Made by a program: the position numbers and the translations under genes. A model generated the notes under the pieces. That model ran no database searches. It saw nothing but the letters and a program-made list of their open reading frames with translations, and had not been told where the DNA came from. Below, one piece after another: positions 54,184 through 63,710 of a DNA stretch of 64,000 nt. The stretch comes from Shewanella litoralis (GTDB lineage Bacteria; Pseudomonadota; Gammaproteobacteria; Enterobacterales; Shewanellaceae), in assembly GCF_009828585.1 (NCBI RefSeq), contig NZ_WSRZ01000002.1:186001-250000 (forward strand), written 5' to 3'. Numbering within the stretch: the stretch's first letter is position 1; the number at the start of each line of letters is the position of its first letter.

Positions 54184-54399
54184 TTGTCGACAATAAGTAG
54201 GCTTTTATGGTTGTTTTATGTTCTAAACTTGCTATATTGTCGACAACTTAGTGTTAATTATTCTATTTATATGTTCAAGGTATCACTATGAACCAACCGA
54301 TAACCGCTGCAGATAAGACCTTTATAGCACTACGTGACGACATCGTCGAAGGTCGTATTGAAGCCGGTTCAAAGTTAAGCGAGACTGAATTGTCGACAA
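54184..54399 (+). promoter_or_regulatory. Three TTGTCGACAA palindromes, probable GntR operators
   Basis: Perfect 10-bp palindromes at 54184-54193, 54237-54246 and 54390-54399. The first two lie in the upstream region (53 bases apart, about five turns of DNA) and the third is inside the regulator gene, at codons 35-38. Probably sites for the GntR regulator encoded here, which would thus control itself and the prp genes. Confidence 0.7.
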
Positions 54400-54932
54400 A
54401 GTTTGCCGTCAGTCGTGCGGTGATCCGTGAGGCCATTAATCGCTTAGAGTCGTGCCACATTGTTGAGCGTAAAGCCAATGTAGGCGCTCGGGTGGTGGCG
54501 TTGTCGCCGCAAGGGTTAATTGAACTGTATCAAGTGCGCGAATCGCTAGAAGGCATGGCCGCGCGGTTAGCAGCAACCAATATGACAGATCAAGAAATAG
54601 CTGACTTAGGCGCGTTATTACAATCTCATTTTGATGAGGTTAAAGGCGGCGAGTCATATTATCAAGAAGCCGGTGATGTGGACTTTCATTATCGGATTAT
54701 TTTAGGCAGCAAAAACAAGCACCTAATTTCAATGTTGTTTGATGGCATTTATCATTTAGTGCGCATGTATCGCGTACAACTTGGCATGGCGGGGCCGCGT
54801 GTGACCACCGCTTATGATGAACACAAACACATTGTTCAGGCCATTTTAAATCGTGACGCCGAATTAGCTGAAATGTTGATGCGCCGCCACATTTTATATT
54901 CTAAAAACAGTATCGAACATAAATTATCGTAA
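54288..54932 (+). CDS. GntR family (FadR subfamily) regulator of the propionate operon
   Basis: 214 residues. Winged helix: TFIALRDDIVEGRIEAGSKLSETELSTKFAVSRAVIREAINRLESCHIVERK. The C-terminal helical FCD domain has DFHYRIILGSKNKHL and HKHIVQAILNRDAELAEMLMRRHI, with metal-binding His residues. This type precedes prpBC-acnD-prpF in Shewanella and relatives, in place of the sigma-54 PrpR of enterobacteria. It is the likely repressor of the operon, with methylcitrate or methylisocitrate as effector. prpB follows 54 bases later. Confidence 0.9.
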   Translation: MNQPITAADKTFIALRDDIVEGRIEAGSKLSETELSTKFAVSRAVIREAINRLESCHIVERKANVGARVVALSPQGLIELYQVRESLEGMAARLAATNMTDQEIADLGALLQSHFDEVKGGESYYQEAGDVDFHYRIILGSKNKHLISMLFDGIYHLVRMYRVQLGMAGPRVTTAYDEHKHIVQAILNRDAELAEMLMRRHILYSKNSIEHKLS

Positions 54933-54986
54933 TCGCTGACATGTGGCGTAAAACGTCACTCACGACATTGTATAAAGGGGAATAGC

Positions 54987-55865
54987 ATGAGCGCAGGGAA
55001 AAAATTTCGTCAAGCCTTAGTCAATAACAAACCATTGCAAATTGTGGGCACCATTAATGCCTACTCAGCAATGATGGCTAAACAAATTGGTCATCAAGCC
55101 ATTTACTTGTCAGGCGGCGGTGTGGCCAATGCATCTTACGGTTTACCAGATTTAGGCATGACATCACTTAATGATGTGCTGGTGGATGTACAACGTATTA
55201 CCTCTGCCTGTGACTTACCTTTATTGGTCGATATTGATACGGGTTGGGGCGGGGCGTTTAACATTGCTAAAACCGTGCGCGATATGGAAAAAGCCGGTGC
55301 AGCCGCAGTGCACATGGAAGATCAAGTGGCTCAAAAGCGTTGTGGTCACCGTCCTAATAAAGAAATAGTGCCAGTAGAAGAAATGGTCGACCGCATTAAA
55401 GCGGCGGTAGATGCGCGTACCGACCCAGACTTTTTCATTATGGCGCGTACCGACGCCTTTGCTCAAGAGGGCCTAGAAGCCGCCATTGAGCGAGCTAAAG
55501 CCTATGTAGCAGCCGGTGCAGACGGTATTTTTGCTGAAGCCATTAAAACAGAAGAGCACTATCGCGCTTTTGCTGAGGCATTAGATGTGCCTATTTTGGC
55601 TAACATTACCGAGTTTGGTCAAACCGAATTATGGAATAAACAGCAGTTAGGCGAGTGGGGCGCAGCAATGGTGTTATACCCATTAAGCGCATTTAGAGCC
55701 ATGAACAAAGCGGCAGAAATGGTCTACAGCGCCATATTAACCGATGGCGATCAAAAAGCAGTAGTCGACAGCATGCAAACACGCATGGAGCTTTATGATT
55801 ACCTGGGTTACCACGACTATGAGCAAAAATTAGACAGCTTATTTGCCGAAGGCAAAAACAAATAA
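54987..55865 (+). CDS. prpB: 2-methylisocitrate lyase
   Basis: 292 residues. Cleaves 2-methylisocitrate to pyruvate and succinate, the last step of the 2-methylcitrate cycle. Family marks: [19 protein letters not shown] near 40, DIDTGWGG at 86-93 with metal ligands, and [15 protein letters not shown] near 115 with the catalytic Cys. The length and KRCGH motif separate it from isocitrate lyase. Good ribosome site (AAAGGGG). First enzyme gene of the operon. Confidence 0.95.
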   Translation: MSAGKKFRQALVNNKPLQIVGTINAYSAMMAKQIGHQAIYLSGGGVANASYGLPDLGMTSLNDVLVDVQRITSACDLPLLVDIDTGWGGAFNIAKTVRDMEKAGAAAVHMEDQVAQKRCGHRPNKEIVPVEEMVDRIKAAVDARTDPDFFIMARTDAFAQEGLEAAIERAKAYVAAGADGIFAEAIKTEEHYRAFAEALDVPILANITEFGQTELWNKQQLGEWGAAMVLYPLSAFRAMNKAAEMVYSAILTDGDQKAVVDSMQTRMELYDYLGYHDYEQKLDSLFAEGKNK

Positions 55866-55958
55866 GCGTATAAATAAAGATAAACAACAAGACTCAAAAC
55901 CCTACATATGTGTGTCCTTGATGGGGGCACACAGCAAGCATAAGAAGGAAGATATATC

Positions 55959-57083
55959 ATGGTAGACAAGAAATTATCAGGTGCAGGATTACGTGGTCAA
56001 AGTGCTGGCGAAACAAAATTATGTACCGTAGGTAAATCAGGTTCTGGCCTGACTTATTGTGGTTACGATGTGTCAGATTTAGCCGATAATGCCACCTTTG
56101 AAGAAGTCGCCTACTTATTATTTAATGGCGAATTACCGACTCAAGCACAATTAAGCGAATATAAAGCCGAACTTACCGCGCAGCGCGACTTACCCGATGC
56201 GTTAAAAGCGGTACTAAAACTGATCCCAGCTGACGCTCACCCAATGGATGTGATGCGTACTGGTTGCTCGTTTTTAGGTAACCTTGAGCCAGAAGTTGAT
56301 TTTACTCAGCAACACAAAGCTGCCAATCGTTTGCTTGCCGCCTTTCCAGCCATTATGTGTTACTGGTATCGCTATAGCCATGACGGTGTAGAAATTGATT
56401 GCACCACAGATGAAGAATCTCTGGGTGGACATTTTCTTAAACTGCTACGCGGCGAAACCCCGTCAGCACAACACCGTAAGGTGATGGATGTGTCGTTAAT
56501 TCTTTATGCAGAGCATGAGTTTAACGCCTCAACCTTTACCGCTCGTGTGTGTGCATCAACCTTGTCTGATATGTATTCATGTGTCACTGGCGCCATTGGT
56601 TCATTACGCGGTCCATTACATGGCGGCGCTAACGAAGCTGCCATGGATATGATCCAAAAGTTCAGCTCACCTGCCGATGCCAAAGTGCAAATGGCGTTAA
56701 TGCTTGAGCGTAAAGAAAAAATCATGGGCTTTGGCCATGCAATTTACAGCGTGTCTGATCCACGTAATGTGATTATTAAAGCCTGGTCTGAAAAGCTGGC
56801 TCACGAAAACGGCGATACTTCTTTATATGACATCTCTGTCGCCTGTGAAGAGTTTATGTGGGACACCAAAAAGCTATTTTGTAACGCGGACTTTTTCCAT
56901 GCCTCGGCTTATCACTTTATGGGCATTCCAACAAAACTGTTCACCCCAATCTTTGTGTGTTCACGCTTAACCGGTTGGGCTGCACATGTGATGGAGCAGC
57001 GCTCAAATAACCGCATTATCCGCCCAAGTGCTGATTATGTCGGTAGTGAGCCACGTAAAGTTGTGCCAATTAGCCAACGTTAA
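55959..57083 (+). CDS. prpC: 2-methylcitrate synthase
   Basis: 374 residues, citrate synthase superfamily. Joins propionyl-CoA to oxaloacetate. Active-site residues are in AHEFNAS-type (here YAEHEFNASTFTARV), GPLHGGANEAAMDMIQ with the His of the substrate site, and IMGFGHAIYSVSDPRN with His and Arg. The AGETKLCTVGKSGSGLTYCGYDV start is the PrpC form. A ribosome site AAGAAGGAAG precedes it. Ends before a strong terminator. Confidence 0.95.
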   Translation: MVDKKLSGAGLRGQSAGETKLCTVGKSGSGLTYCGYDVSDLADNATFEEVAYLLFNGELPTQAQLSEYKAELTAQRDLPDALKAVLKLIPADAHPMDVMRTGCSFLGNLEPEVDFTQQHKAANRLLAAFPAIMCYWYRYSHDGVEIDCTTDEESLGGHFLKLLRGETPSAQHRKVMDVSLILYAEHEFNASTFTARVCASTLSDMYSCVTGAIGSLRGPLHGGANEAAMDMIQKFSSPADAKVQMALMLERKEKIMGFGHAIYSVSDPRNVIIKAWSEKLAHENGDTSLYDISVACEEFMWDTKKLFCNADFFHASAYHFMGIPTKLFTPIFVCSRLTGWAAHVMEQRSNNRIIRPSADYVGSEPRKVVPISQR

Positions 57084-57090
57084 TCCACTG

Positions 57091-57115
57091 GCCGAGCCTC
57101 TGGGCTCGGCTTTTT
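57091..57115 (+). terminator. Rho-independent terminator between prpC and acnD
   Basis: GCCGAGCC pairs with GGCTCGGC around four bases, followed by TTTTT. A strong hairpin inside the operon, so acnD and prpF may be partly attenuated or have their own promoter. Confidence 0.85.
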
Positions 57116-57163
57116 CGATTTTGATAGTCGATCACCCAATTTGCATTAACTGTGGATATAGTT

Positions 57164-59758
57164 ATGAATACTCAATACCGTAAATCTTTACCCGGCACCA
57201 AGCTCGATTATTTTGATACTCAAGAAGCGGTTAACGCCATTGAGCCTGGCGCTTATGCCAAACTGCCTTATTGTTCACGTGTGTTTGCCGAGAACTTAGT
57301 GCGTCGTTGTTCACCTGATATGCTCGTTGACTCGCTAAAGCAGTTAATTGAGCGCAAGCGCGATTTAGATTTTCCGTGGTTTCCCGCTCGTGTGGTGTGT
57401 CACGATATTTTAGGTCAAACCGCGTTGGTTGACTTAGCTGGCCTACGTGATGCCATTGCTGAAAAAGGCGGTGACCCGTCAAAAGTGAACCCAGTTGTGC
57501 CAACGCAATTAATTGTCGATCACTCACTGGCTGTTGAGCATGCCGGTTTTGAAAAAGACGCGTTTGAGAAAAACCGCGCCATTGAAGACCGCCGTAATGA
57601 TGACCGTTTCCATTTTATTAACTGGACTAAAACCGCGTTTAAAAATGTTGATGTTATCCAGCCGGGTAACGGCATTATGCATCAAATTAACCTAGAGAAA
57701 ATGTCGCCAGTGGTTCATGCCCTTGATGGTGTGGCATTTCCAGACACTTTAGTCGGCACCGACAGCCACACTCCGCATGTTGATGCATTAGGTGTTATCG
57801 CCATTGGTGTCGGTGGGTTAGAAGCCGAAAGCGTTATGCTTGGCCGCGCATCGTATATGCGTTTGCCAGACATTGTAGGGGTTGAAATTACCGGCAAACC
57901 GCAACCGGGCATTACCGCGACCGACATTGTACTCGCGTTAACAGAATACTTGCGCGCGCAAAAAGTCGTGTCGTCATATTTAGAGTTTTTTGGTGAGGGG
58001 ACTCCGCATTTAACCCTGGGTGATCGTGCAACCATTACCAACATGACGCCAGAATACGGCGCCACAGCCGCGATGTTTTATATCGATCAACAAACTATCG
58101 ATTACTTAACGCTGACCGGTCGTGACGACGAACAAGTTAAATTGGTTGAAACCTATGCCAAGCAAGCAGGGTTATGGGCTGATACCTTAACGGAAGTTGA
58201 CTATGAGCGTGTGTTGCATTTCGACCTCTCTACCGTTGGGCGTAACATTGCCGGACCATCAAATCCGCACAACCGCGTACCAACATCAGAGCTTGCTGCT
58301 CGCGGTATCAGTGGCGTGGTTGAAAACGAGCCAGGTAAAATGCCAGACGGTGCGGTGATTATTGCTGCTATCACCAGTTGTACCAACACCAGTAACCCGC
58401 GCAACATGATTGCCGCCGGTTTGTTAGCCCGTAATGCCAATGCCCGCGGTTTATTGCGTAAGCCCTGGGTTAAATCATCTCTTGCGCCTGGCTCAAAAGC
58501 AGTGCAATTGTATTTAGAAGAAGCAGGATTGCTACCCGAGCTTGAAAACTTAGGTTTTGGTATTGTTGGTTTTGCCTGTACCACCTGTAACGGCATGAGC
58601 GGCGCGCTGGATCCTGTGATTCAACAAGAAGTGATAGACCGTGATTTATATGCCACCGCAGTATTGTCGGGTAACCGTAACTTTGACGGCCGTATTCATC
58701 CGTATGCGAAACAAGCATTCTTAGCTTCACCGCCATTAGTCATTGCCTATGCCATTGCCGGTACCATTCGTTTTGATATTGAAAAAGATATCCTGGGTAT
58801 CGATAAAGACGGCAATGCAGTTACCTTAAAAGATATTTGGCCGACCGATGAAGAAATCGATGCCGTCATTAAAACCAGCGTTAAGCCAGAGCAGTTCCGC
58901 AAAGTGTACGAGCCGATGTTCGACATTAAAGTCGAGTATGGCAGCCACGTGAATCCGCAATACGACTGGCGTCCACAGAGCACTTATATTCGTCGCCCAC
59001 CTTATTGGGAGGGCGCATTAGCTGGCGAGCGCACCATGAAAGGCATGCGTCCGTTAGCGGTATTAGGCGACAACATTACCACCGACCATTTATCGCCATC
59101 GAACGCGATTATGCTCGACAGCGCCGCAGGTGCCTATTTGCATAAAATGGGCTTGCCAGAAGAAGACTTTAACTCGTATGCCACTCACCGCGGTGACCAC
59201 TTAACGGCGCAGCGTGCGACATTCGCTAACCCTAAGCTGTATAACGAAATGGTGCAGGAAGATGGCAATGTACGTCAGGGCTCGTTAGCCCGTATTGAGC
59301 CAGAAGGCCAGGTTACCCGCATGTGGGAAGCCATTGAAACCTACATGGAGCGTAAACAGCCACTGATTATTATTGCGGGTGCTGATTACGGCCAGGGTTC
59401 ATCACGCGACTGGGCTGCAAAAGGCGTACGCCTTGCCGGTGTTGAAGTGATTGTCGCCGAAGGCTTTGAGCGTATTCACCGCACAAACTTAGTGGGCATG
59501 GGCGTGTTACCGCTTGAATTTATCAAAGGTGAAAACCGTCATACCTATGAGATTAACGGCACAGAAACCTATGATGTGGTTGGTACGCCCAAGCCAGGTG
59601 CCATGATGTCTGTTGTGATGACACGTCTTGATGGTGAGCAAGTGACTATTCCGGTTAAGTGCCGTTTAGATACCGCTGAAGAGTGTTCTATCTATGAGGC
59701 GGGCGGCGTACTGCAACGCTTTGCTCAAGACTTTTTAGCCAACGAAACGGCTAGCTAG
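57164..59758 (+). CDS. acnD: Fe/S-dependent 2-methylisocitrate dehydratase
   Basis: 864 residues from ATG 57164; a GTG at 57152 is also in frame. Aconitase superfamily, the AcnD branch that dehydrates 2-methylcitrate and needs PrpF. Cluster Cys residues: ITSCTNTSNPRNM near 405 and FACTTCNGMSG near 470. The C-terminal swivel domain has GADYGQGSSRDWAAKG and NLVGMGVLPLEF. The block LGDNITTDHLSPSNAI is also typical. It replaces PrpD in this organism. Confidence 0.94.
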   Translation: MNTQYRKSLPGTKLDYFDTQEAVNAIEPGAYAKLPYCSRVFAENLVRRCSPDMLVDSLKQLIERKRDLDFPWFPARVVCHDILGQTALVDLAGLRDAIAEKGGDPSKVNPVVPTQLIVDHSLAVEHAGFEKDAFEKNRAIEDRRNDDRFHFINWTKTAFKNVDVIQPGNGIMHQINLEKMSPVVHALDGVAFPDTLVGTDSHTPHVDALGVIAIGVGGLEAESVMLGRASYMRLPDIVGVEITGKPQPGITATDIVLALTEYLRAQKVVSSYLEFFGEGTPHLTLGDRATITNMTPEYGATAAMFYIDQQTIDYLTLTGRDDEQVKLVETYAKQAGLWADTLTEVDYERVLHFDLSTVGRNIAGPSNPHNRVPTSELAARGISGVVENEPGKMPDGAVIIAAITSCTNTSNPRNMIAAGLLARNANARGLLRKPWVKSSLAPGSKAVQLYLEEAGLLPELENLGFGIVGFACTTCNGMSGALDPVIQQEVIDRDLYATAVLSGNRNFDGRIHPYAKQAFLASPPLVIAYAIAGTIRFDIEKDILGIDKDGNAVTLKDIWPTDEEIDAVIKTSVKPEQFRKVYEPMFDIKVEYGSHVNPQYDWRPQSTYIRRPPYWEGALAGERTMKGMRPLAVLGDNITTDHLSPSNAIMLDSAAGAYLHKMGLPEEDFNSYATHRGDHLTAQRATFANPKLYNEMVQEDGNVRQGSLARIEPEGQVTRMWEAIETYMERKQPLIIIAGADYGQGSSRDWAAKGVRLAGVEVIVAEGFERIHRTNLVGMGVLPLEFIKGENRHTYEINGTETYDVVGTPKPGAMMSVVMTRLDGEQVTIPVKCRLDTAEECSIYEAGGVLQRFAQDFLANETAS

Positions 59759-59833
59759 TTAACGTAGCATTTCGTTATATCGGCAGTGTGTGATCAGGCT
59801 GCCGATTTTCTCATTTGATTGTAGGATGTTGTC

Positions 59834-61003
59834 ATGGCTCATTTACCACAAATTAGAATACCCGCCACTTATATGCGCGGTGGCACCAGTAAAGGGGTAT
59901 TTTTCAGTTTAACTGATTTACCTCCAGCCGCTCAGGTTGCTGGCCCAGAGCGTGATGCCTTGTTATTGCGCGTGATTGGTAGCCCAGACCCTTATGCCAA
60001 GCACACCGATGGTATGGGCGGGGCAACCTCGAGTACCAGCAAAACCGTAATTTTATCAAAAAGCACTCAAGCCGATCACGATGTTGATTATCTGTTTGGC
60101 CAGGTTGCCATTGATAAACCCTTTGTTGATTGGAGCGGTAACTGCGGTAATTTAACCGCCGCAGTGGGATCGTTCGCCATCAGCAACGGCTTAATTGACC
60201 CAAACCGTGTGCCGCACAATGGCACCGCAGTGGTACGAATTTGGCAAGCCAATATCCAAAAAACCATTATTGCCCATGTGCCGATCACTGACGGTGAAGT
60301 GCAAGAAACCGGCGACTTTGAACTGGATGGCGTGACCTTTCCCGCTGCTGAAGTACAAGTGGAATTTTTAGACCCTGCAGACGGCGAAGGCGCAATGTTC
60401 CCAACGGGGAATGTGGTTGATGTGCTTGAGGTGCCCGGTGTAGGTAGCTTTAACGCCACCATGATTAATGCAGGCATTCCGACCATTTTTATTAATGCAG
60501 CAGACATCAATTATGTTGGCACAGAGCTGCAAGATGACATTAATAATGATGATAAAGCGTTAACCATGTTTGAAACCATTCGTGCCTATGGTGCGGTTAA
60601 AATGGGACTCATTAAGCACATTGATGAAGCCGCCGCGCGTCAACATACGCCAAAAGTGGCTTTTGTCGCCCCCGCTACTGAGTATGTATCATCAAGTGGT
60701 AAAGCAGTAACTACAGCAGACATCGACTTAGTGGTACGTGCATTGTCGATGGGCAAATTACATCATGCGATGATGGGCACCGCAGCCGTGGCTATTGGTA
60801 CCGCGGCCGCTATTCCTGGTACCTTAGTAAATTTAGCTGCAGGCGGTGGTGAGCGCAGTGCTGTGCGCTTTGGCCATCCGTCGGGCACATTACGTGTGGG
60901 CGCTGAAGCGCAACTGGTTGACGGCCAATGGCAGGTGAAAAAAGCCATTATGAGTCGCAGTGCTAGGGTATTGATGGAAGGTCAGGTGCGCGTGCCGCAA
61001 TAA
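59834..61003 (+). CDS. prpF: 2-methylaconitate cis-trans isomerase
   Basis: 389 residues, diaminopimelate epimerase-like fold. Isomerises the product of AcnD so that an ordinary aconitase can complete the cycle. MRGGTSKGVFF near the N-terminus, DWSGNCGNLTAAVG and FGHPSGTLRVGAEAQ are the family blocks; the Lys of TSKGVFF is part of the active site. Spacing after acnD is 75 bases. A terminator follows. Confidence 0.95.
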   Translation: MAHLPQIRIPATYMRGGTSKGVFFSLTDLPPAAQVAGPERDALLLRVIGSPDPYAKHTDGMGGATSSTSKTVILSKSTQADHDVDYLFGQVAIDKPFVDWSGNCGNLTAAVGSFAISNGLIDPNRVPHNGTAVVRIWQANIQKTIIAHVPITDGEVQETGDFELDGVTFPAAEVQVEFLDPADGEGAMFPTGNVVDVLEVPGVGSFNATMINAGIPTIFINAADINYVGTELQDDINNDDKALTMFETIRAYGAVKMGLIKHIDEAAARQHTPKVAFVAPATEYVSSSGKAVTTADIDLVVRALSMGKLHHAMMGTAAVAIGTAAAIPGTLVNLAAGGGERSAVRFGHPSGTLRVGAEAQLVDGQWQVKKAIMSRSARVLMEGQVRVPQ

Positions 61004-61034
61004 CCTCAATTGATCATTTAGCATGAAAAAATAA

Positions 61035-61061
61035 AACCTTGGTATCACAAGGTTTTTTTTT
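61035..61061 (+). terminator. Rho-independent terminator of the prp operon
   Basis: AACCTTG and CAAGGTT pair around six bases, followed by nine T. Confidence 0.88.
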
Positions 61062-61442
61062 GCCAGTTTAATCGCCGGTAAGATAAAGGTGATATGATAA
61101 AATGACATGAGTTTTTAACAATTAAATTATAAGCTTAGTAAGCTATTTTGCGATTAATACAAAATGTGATAGCGATCAAAAAATGCTTGATCATGTAGTA
61201 AAATTAGTATGTTATATGCTGAATTTGCGCCAAATAACCGACATATTATTCAGTTGAGTTAGCGCTTCATTACGGTTAGTCATAAGGAATGAGATCGCGA
61301 TTACTGATTAACATCGTACTAACCTTTTTCGGTTTAGGTTATAAAACTAATAAACCAGAAGCATATATCAGTTCACGTATTATCGTGAAGCACATTGCAA
61401 GTGTTGCTACTTATTGCAGTGTTATTAAAGAAGGAATCAAAT
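61062..61442. other. 381-base intergenic region, no gene seen
   Basis: AT-rich DNA between the prp operon terminator and the antiporter. No frame, repeat or RNA motif is recognised. The antiporter promoter should lie here. Confidence 0.45.
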
Positions 61443-63608
61443 ATGGTTGAACACATCACAGGCATGCTGGCATTAATCGGTGTGTTGTCGCTTTTGTGTC
61501 AATGGGTAGGTTGGAAGTTACGTTTACCTGCTATTTTACCGCTACTACTTTGCGGTTTATTGTTAGGTCCAGGCCTAGGCATTTTAAATCCTGACGAGAT
61601 TTTTGGCGACTTACTCTTCCCAATTATTTCATTAGGTGTTGCGGTCATTCTTTTTGAAGGCGCATTGACCCTAAACTTTAAAGAAATTAAAGATCACGGC
61701 CGGATGGTCACCAACCTGGTCAGTATTGGTGCATTAGTTACCTGGCTCGTGATTGTCCCTGCTGCGCACTTTTTAATGGGCTTTGAGTGGAGTATTGCCG
61801 CATTATTTGGCGCCCTAGTGGTGGTCACTGGCCCGACCGTAATTGTGCCAATGCTACGTACTGTTCAACCCAAATCTAACCTTGCCAGCATTTTGCGTTG
61901 GGAAGGTATTGTGATTGACCCCATTGGCGCCCTAATGGCGGTTCTGGTGTTTGAGTATATTGCGGTATCGAACGATCCGACGACCCATGTATTGCATGCC
62001 CTTGGCTTAACCTTAGTCATTGGTTTTGGTTTAGGTGCTATTGCAGGGTATTTAACGGGTTTGGCTATTCGTAAAAACTTATTCCCACATTACTTACTCA
62101 ATACCGCAGTATTAACCATTATGCTAGGGGTGTTTGTTGGTTCTAACTTAGTACAGCATGAGTCAGGTTTATTGACCGTAACTGTGATGGGTATTTTACT
62201 GGCTAACATGCGCGGCGTAGATATTGCCGACATTTTAGAATTTAAAGAAACCCTCACCGTACTGCTGATCTCGGCATTGTTTATTTTACTGGCGGCGCGT
62301 TTAGATTCTGGCGCCATGCTCGATCTTGGTTTTGGCGGTATTGCTGTTTTATTAGTGGTGATGTTTGTGGCAAGACCATTAAGCATTTGGATATCGGGGC
62401 TTGGGACTAATTTATCGTCAAAAGATAAGTGGTTTTTAAGTTGGGTTGCACCACGCGGTATTGTTGCGGCAGCGATTTCATCATTATTTGCCATAAAGCT
62501 TGAAGCGGTTGGCCTTGAGGGCGCGAGCTCTATCGTCCCATTGGTGTTTTTAATCATTATTGGTACCGTTGTTATTCAGAGTTTAACCGCCGGGCGTTGG
62601 GCAAAATATTTGGGCGTGAAAGAAGGCTCAAACCAGGGGTTATTAATTTTTGGTGCATCTAAATTTTCACGTGAACTGGCAAAAGTCTTAATGTCTAAAA
62701 ACATCAAAGTGGTGTTGGCCGACAATAACTGGGACAGTATTCGCCAGGCTCGTATGGAAAACATTCCGGTGTACTTTGGTAACCCAGCCTCTGAGCACGC
62801 TGAAACCTACATGGACTTAAGCGGTGTCGGTCGCGTGCTAGTGATGTCACCTTATCGCCAGTTAAACCCATTAGTGACCTTCTATTTCCAGGACTTACTT
62901 GGGGTTGAAAAGGTGTATGGTTTAAACAACGCCGACAGCGGCAGTGCCCGTCACCAGTTGTCTGAGTCGTATTTAAAGCGTTTGTGTTTGTTTGGTGAAA
63001 ACATCTCGTATGCCAAAATTGCCAGCTTAATGGCCAAGGGCGCGGTGTTAAAAGTCACTAACATTACTGAAAACTTTACTTATGAGCATTTCAAAAAACG
63101 TTACGGTGAAACGGCGATGCCTTTAGTTTATTTAACTAAAGAAGGTAAAGTGAAAGTGCTTTCTGGTGCAGGTCCCTTTGAATATCCGGTTGGGATTGAG
63201 TTGATAAGCTTGCTACCGCAAGAAGCACAAGATCAAGCGGTAATTCAGCGCGCATTAGATGAAGAAGCTGACCGCCAAGCAAAAGCGCTGGCTGAAGCCG
63301 AAGCAAAAGCGGCGGCAGAAGCACGAGCAATTCGTGAAGCCGAAGAAGCTGAACAACGTGCTATAGATAAAGCGCGTCGTAAAGAAGAAGAGCTGGCACA
63401 GTTTGAGGAGCAAGAAAAAGCGCGTTTACTTGCAGAGGAAGAGGCTGCTATAGCGAAAAAAGAAGCGGCAGAAAAAGCTAAGTTGATAGCTGCTGAGAAA
63501 AAAGCCGCTGCACAAGCTGCCGCTGAAAACGCAGATGAATCTACTCAGGTAGAGTCATCTACTGAGGAAGATAAGTCTGAACAACAGGACGACCCTAAAA
63601 CGGTTTAA
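61443..63608 (+). CDS. CPA1 family sodium/proton antiporter with TrkA-N domain
   Basis: 721 residues from ATG 61443, with GAAGGA upstream; a frame from 61395 adds 16. Twelve or so membrane segments cover residues 1-400. VTGPTVIVPMLRTV and EGIVIDPIGALMAV carry the ion-binding Asp of the NhaP type. Residues 410-530 form a TrkA-N/RCK nucleotide-binding domain (GLLIFGASKFSRELAKVLMSKNIKVVLADNN). The last 120 residues are a long Ala/Glu/Lys coiled coil (from about 610). It exchanges sodium or potassium for protons at the inner membrane, and the RCK domain suggests control by a nucleotide. Confidence 0.9.
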   Translation: MVEHITGMLALIGVLSLLCQWVGWKLRLPAILPLLLCGLLLGPGLGILNPDEIFGDLLFPIISLGVAVILFEGALTLNFKEIKDHGRMVTNLVSIGALVTWLVIVPAAHFLMGFEWSIAALFGALVVVTGPTVIVPMLRTVQPKSNLASILRWEGIVIDPIGALMAVLVFEYIAVSNDPTTHVLHALGLTLVIGFGLGAIAGYLTGLAIRKNLFPHYLLNTAVLTIMLGVFVGSNLVQHESGLLTVTVMGILLANMRGVDIADILEFKETLTVLLISALFILLAARLDSGAMLDLGFGGIAVLLVVMFVARPLSIWISGLGTNLSSKDKWFLSWVAPRGIVAAAISSLFAIKLEAVGLEGASSIVPLVFLIIIGTVVIQSLTAGRWAKYLGVKEGSNQGLLIFGASKFSRELAKVLMSKNIKVVLADNNWDSIRQARMENIPVYFGNPASEHAETYMDLSGVGRVLVMSPYRQLNPLVTFYFQDLLGVEKVYGLNNADSGSARHQLSESYLKRLCLFGENISYAKIASLMAKGAVLKVTNITENFTYEHFKKRYGETAMPLVYLTKEGKVKVLSGAGPFEYPVGIELISLLPQEAQDQAVIQRALDEEADRQAKALAEAEAKAAAEARAIREAEEAEQRAIDKARRKEEELAQFEEQEKARLLAEEEAAIAKKEAAEKAKLIAAEKKAAAQAAAENADESTQVESSTEEDKSEQQDDPKTV

Positions 63609-63624
63609 CCGTTAGCAGGTAACA

Positions 63625-63657
63625 AAAAAGGCTTAGCAGTCATTGCTAAGCCTTTTT
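63625..63657. terminator. Bidirectional rho-independent terminator
   Basis: AAAAAGGCTTAGCA and TGCTAAGCCTTTTT pair perfectly around GTCAT. It serves the antiporter gene and the convergent bcp gene. Confidence 0.92.
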
Positions 63658-63710
63658 ATTTTGCGGGAAGAGTTATTGTCAGTTGTGGATATTGACTACA
63701 GACGTGATAA

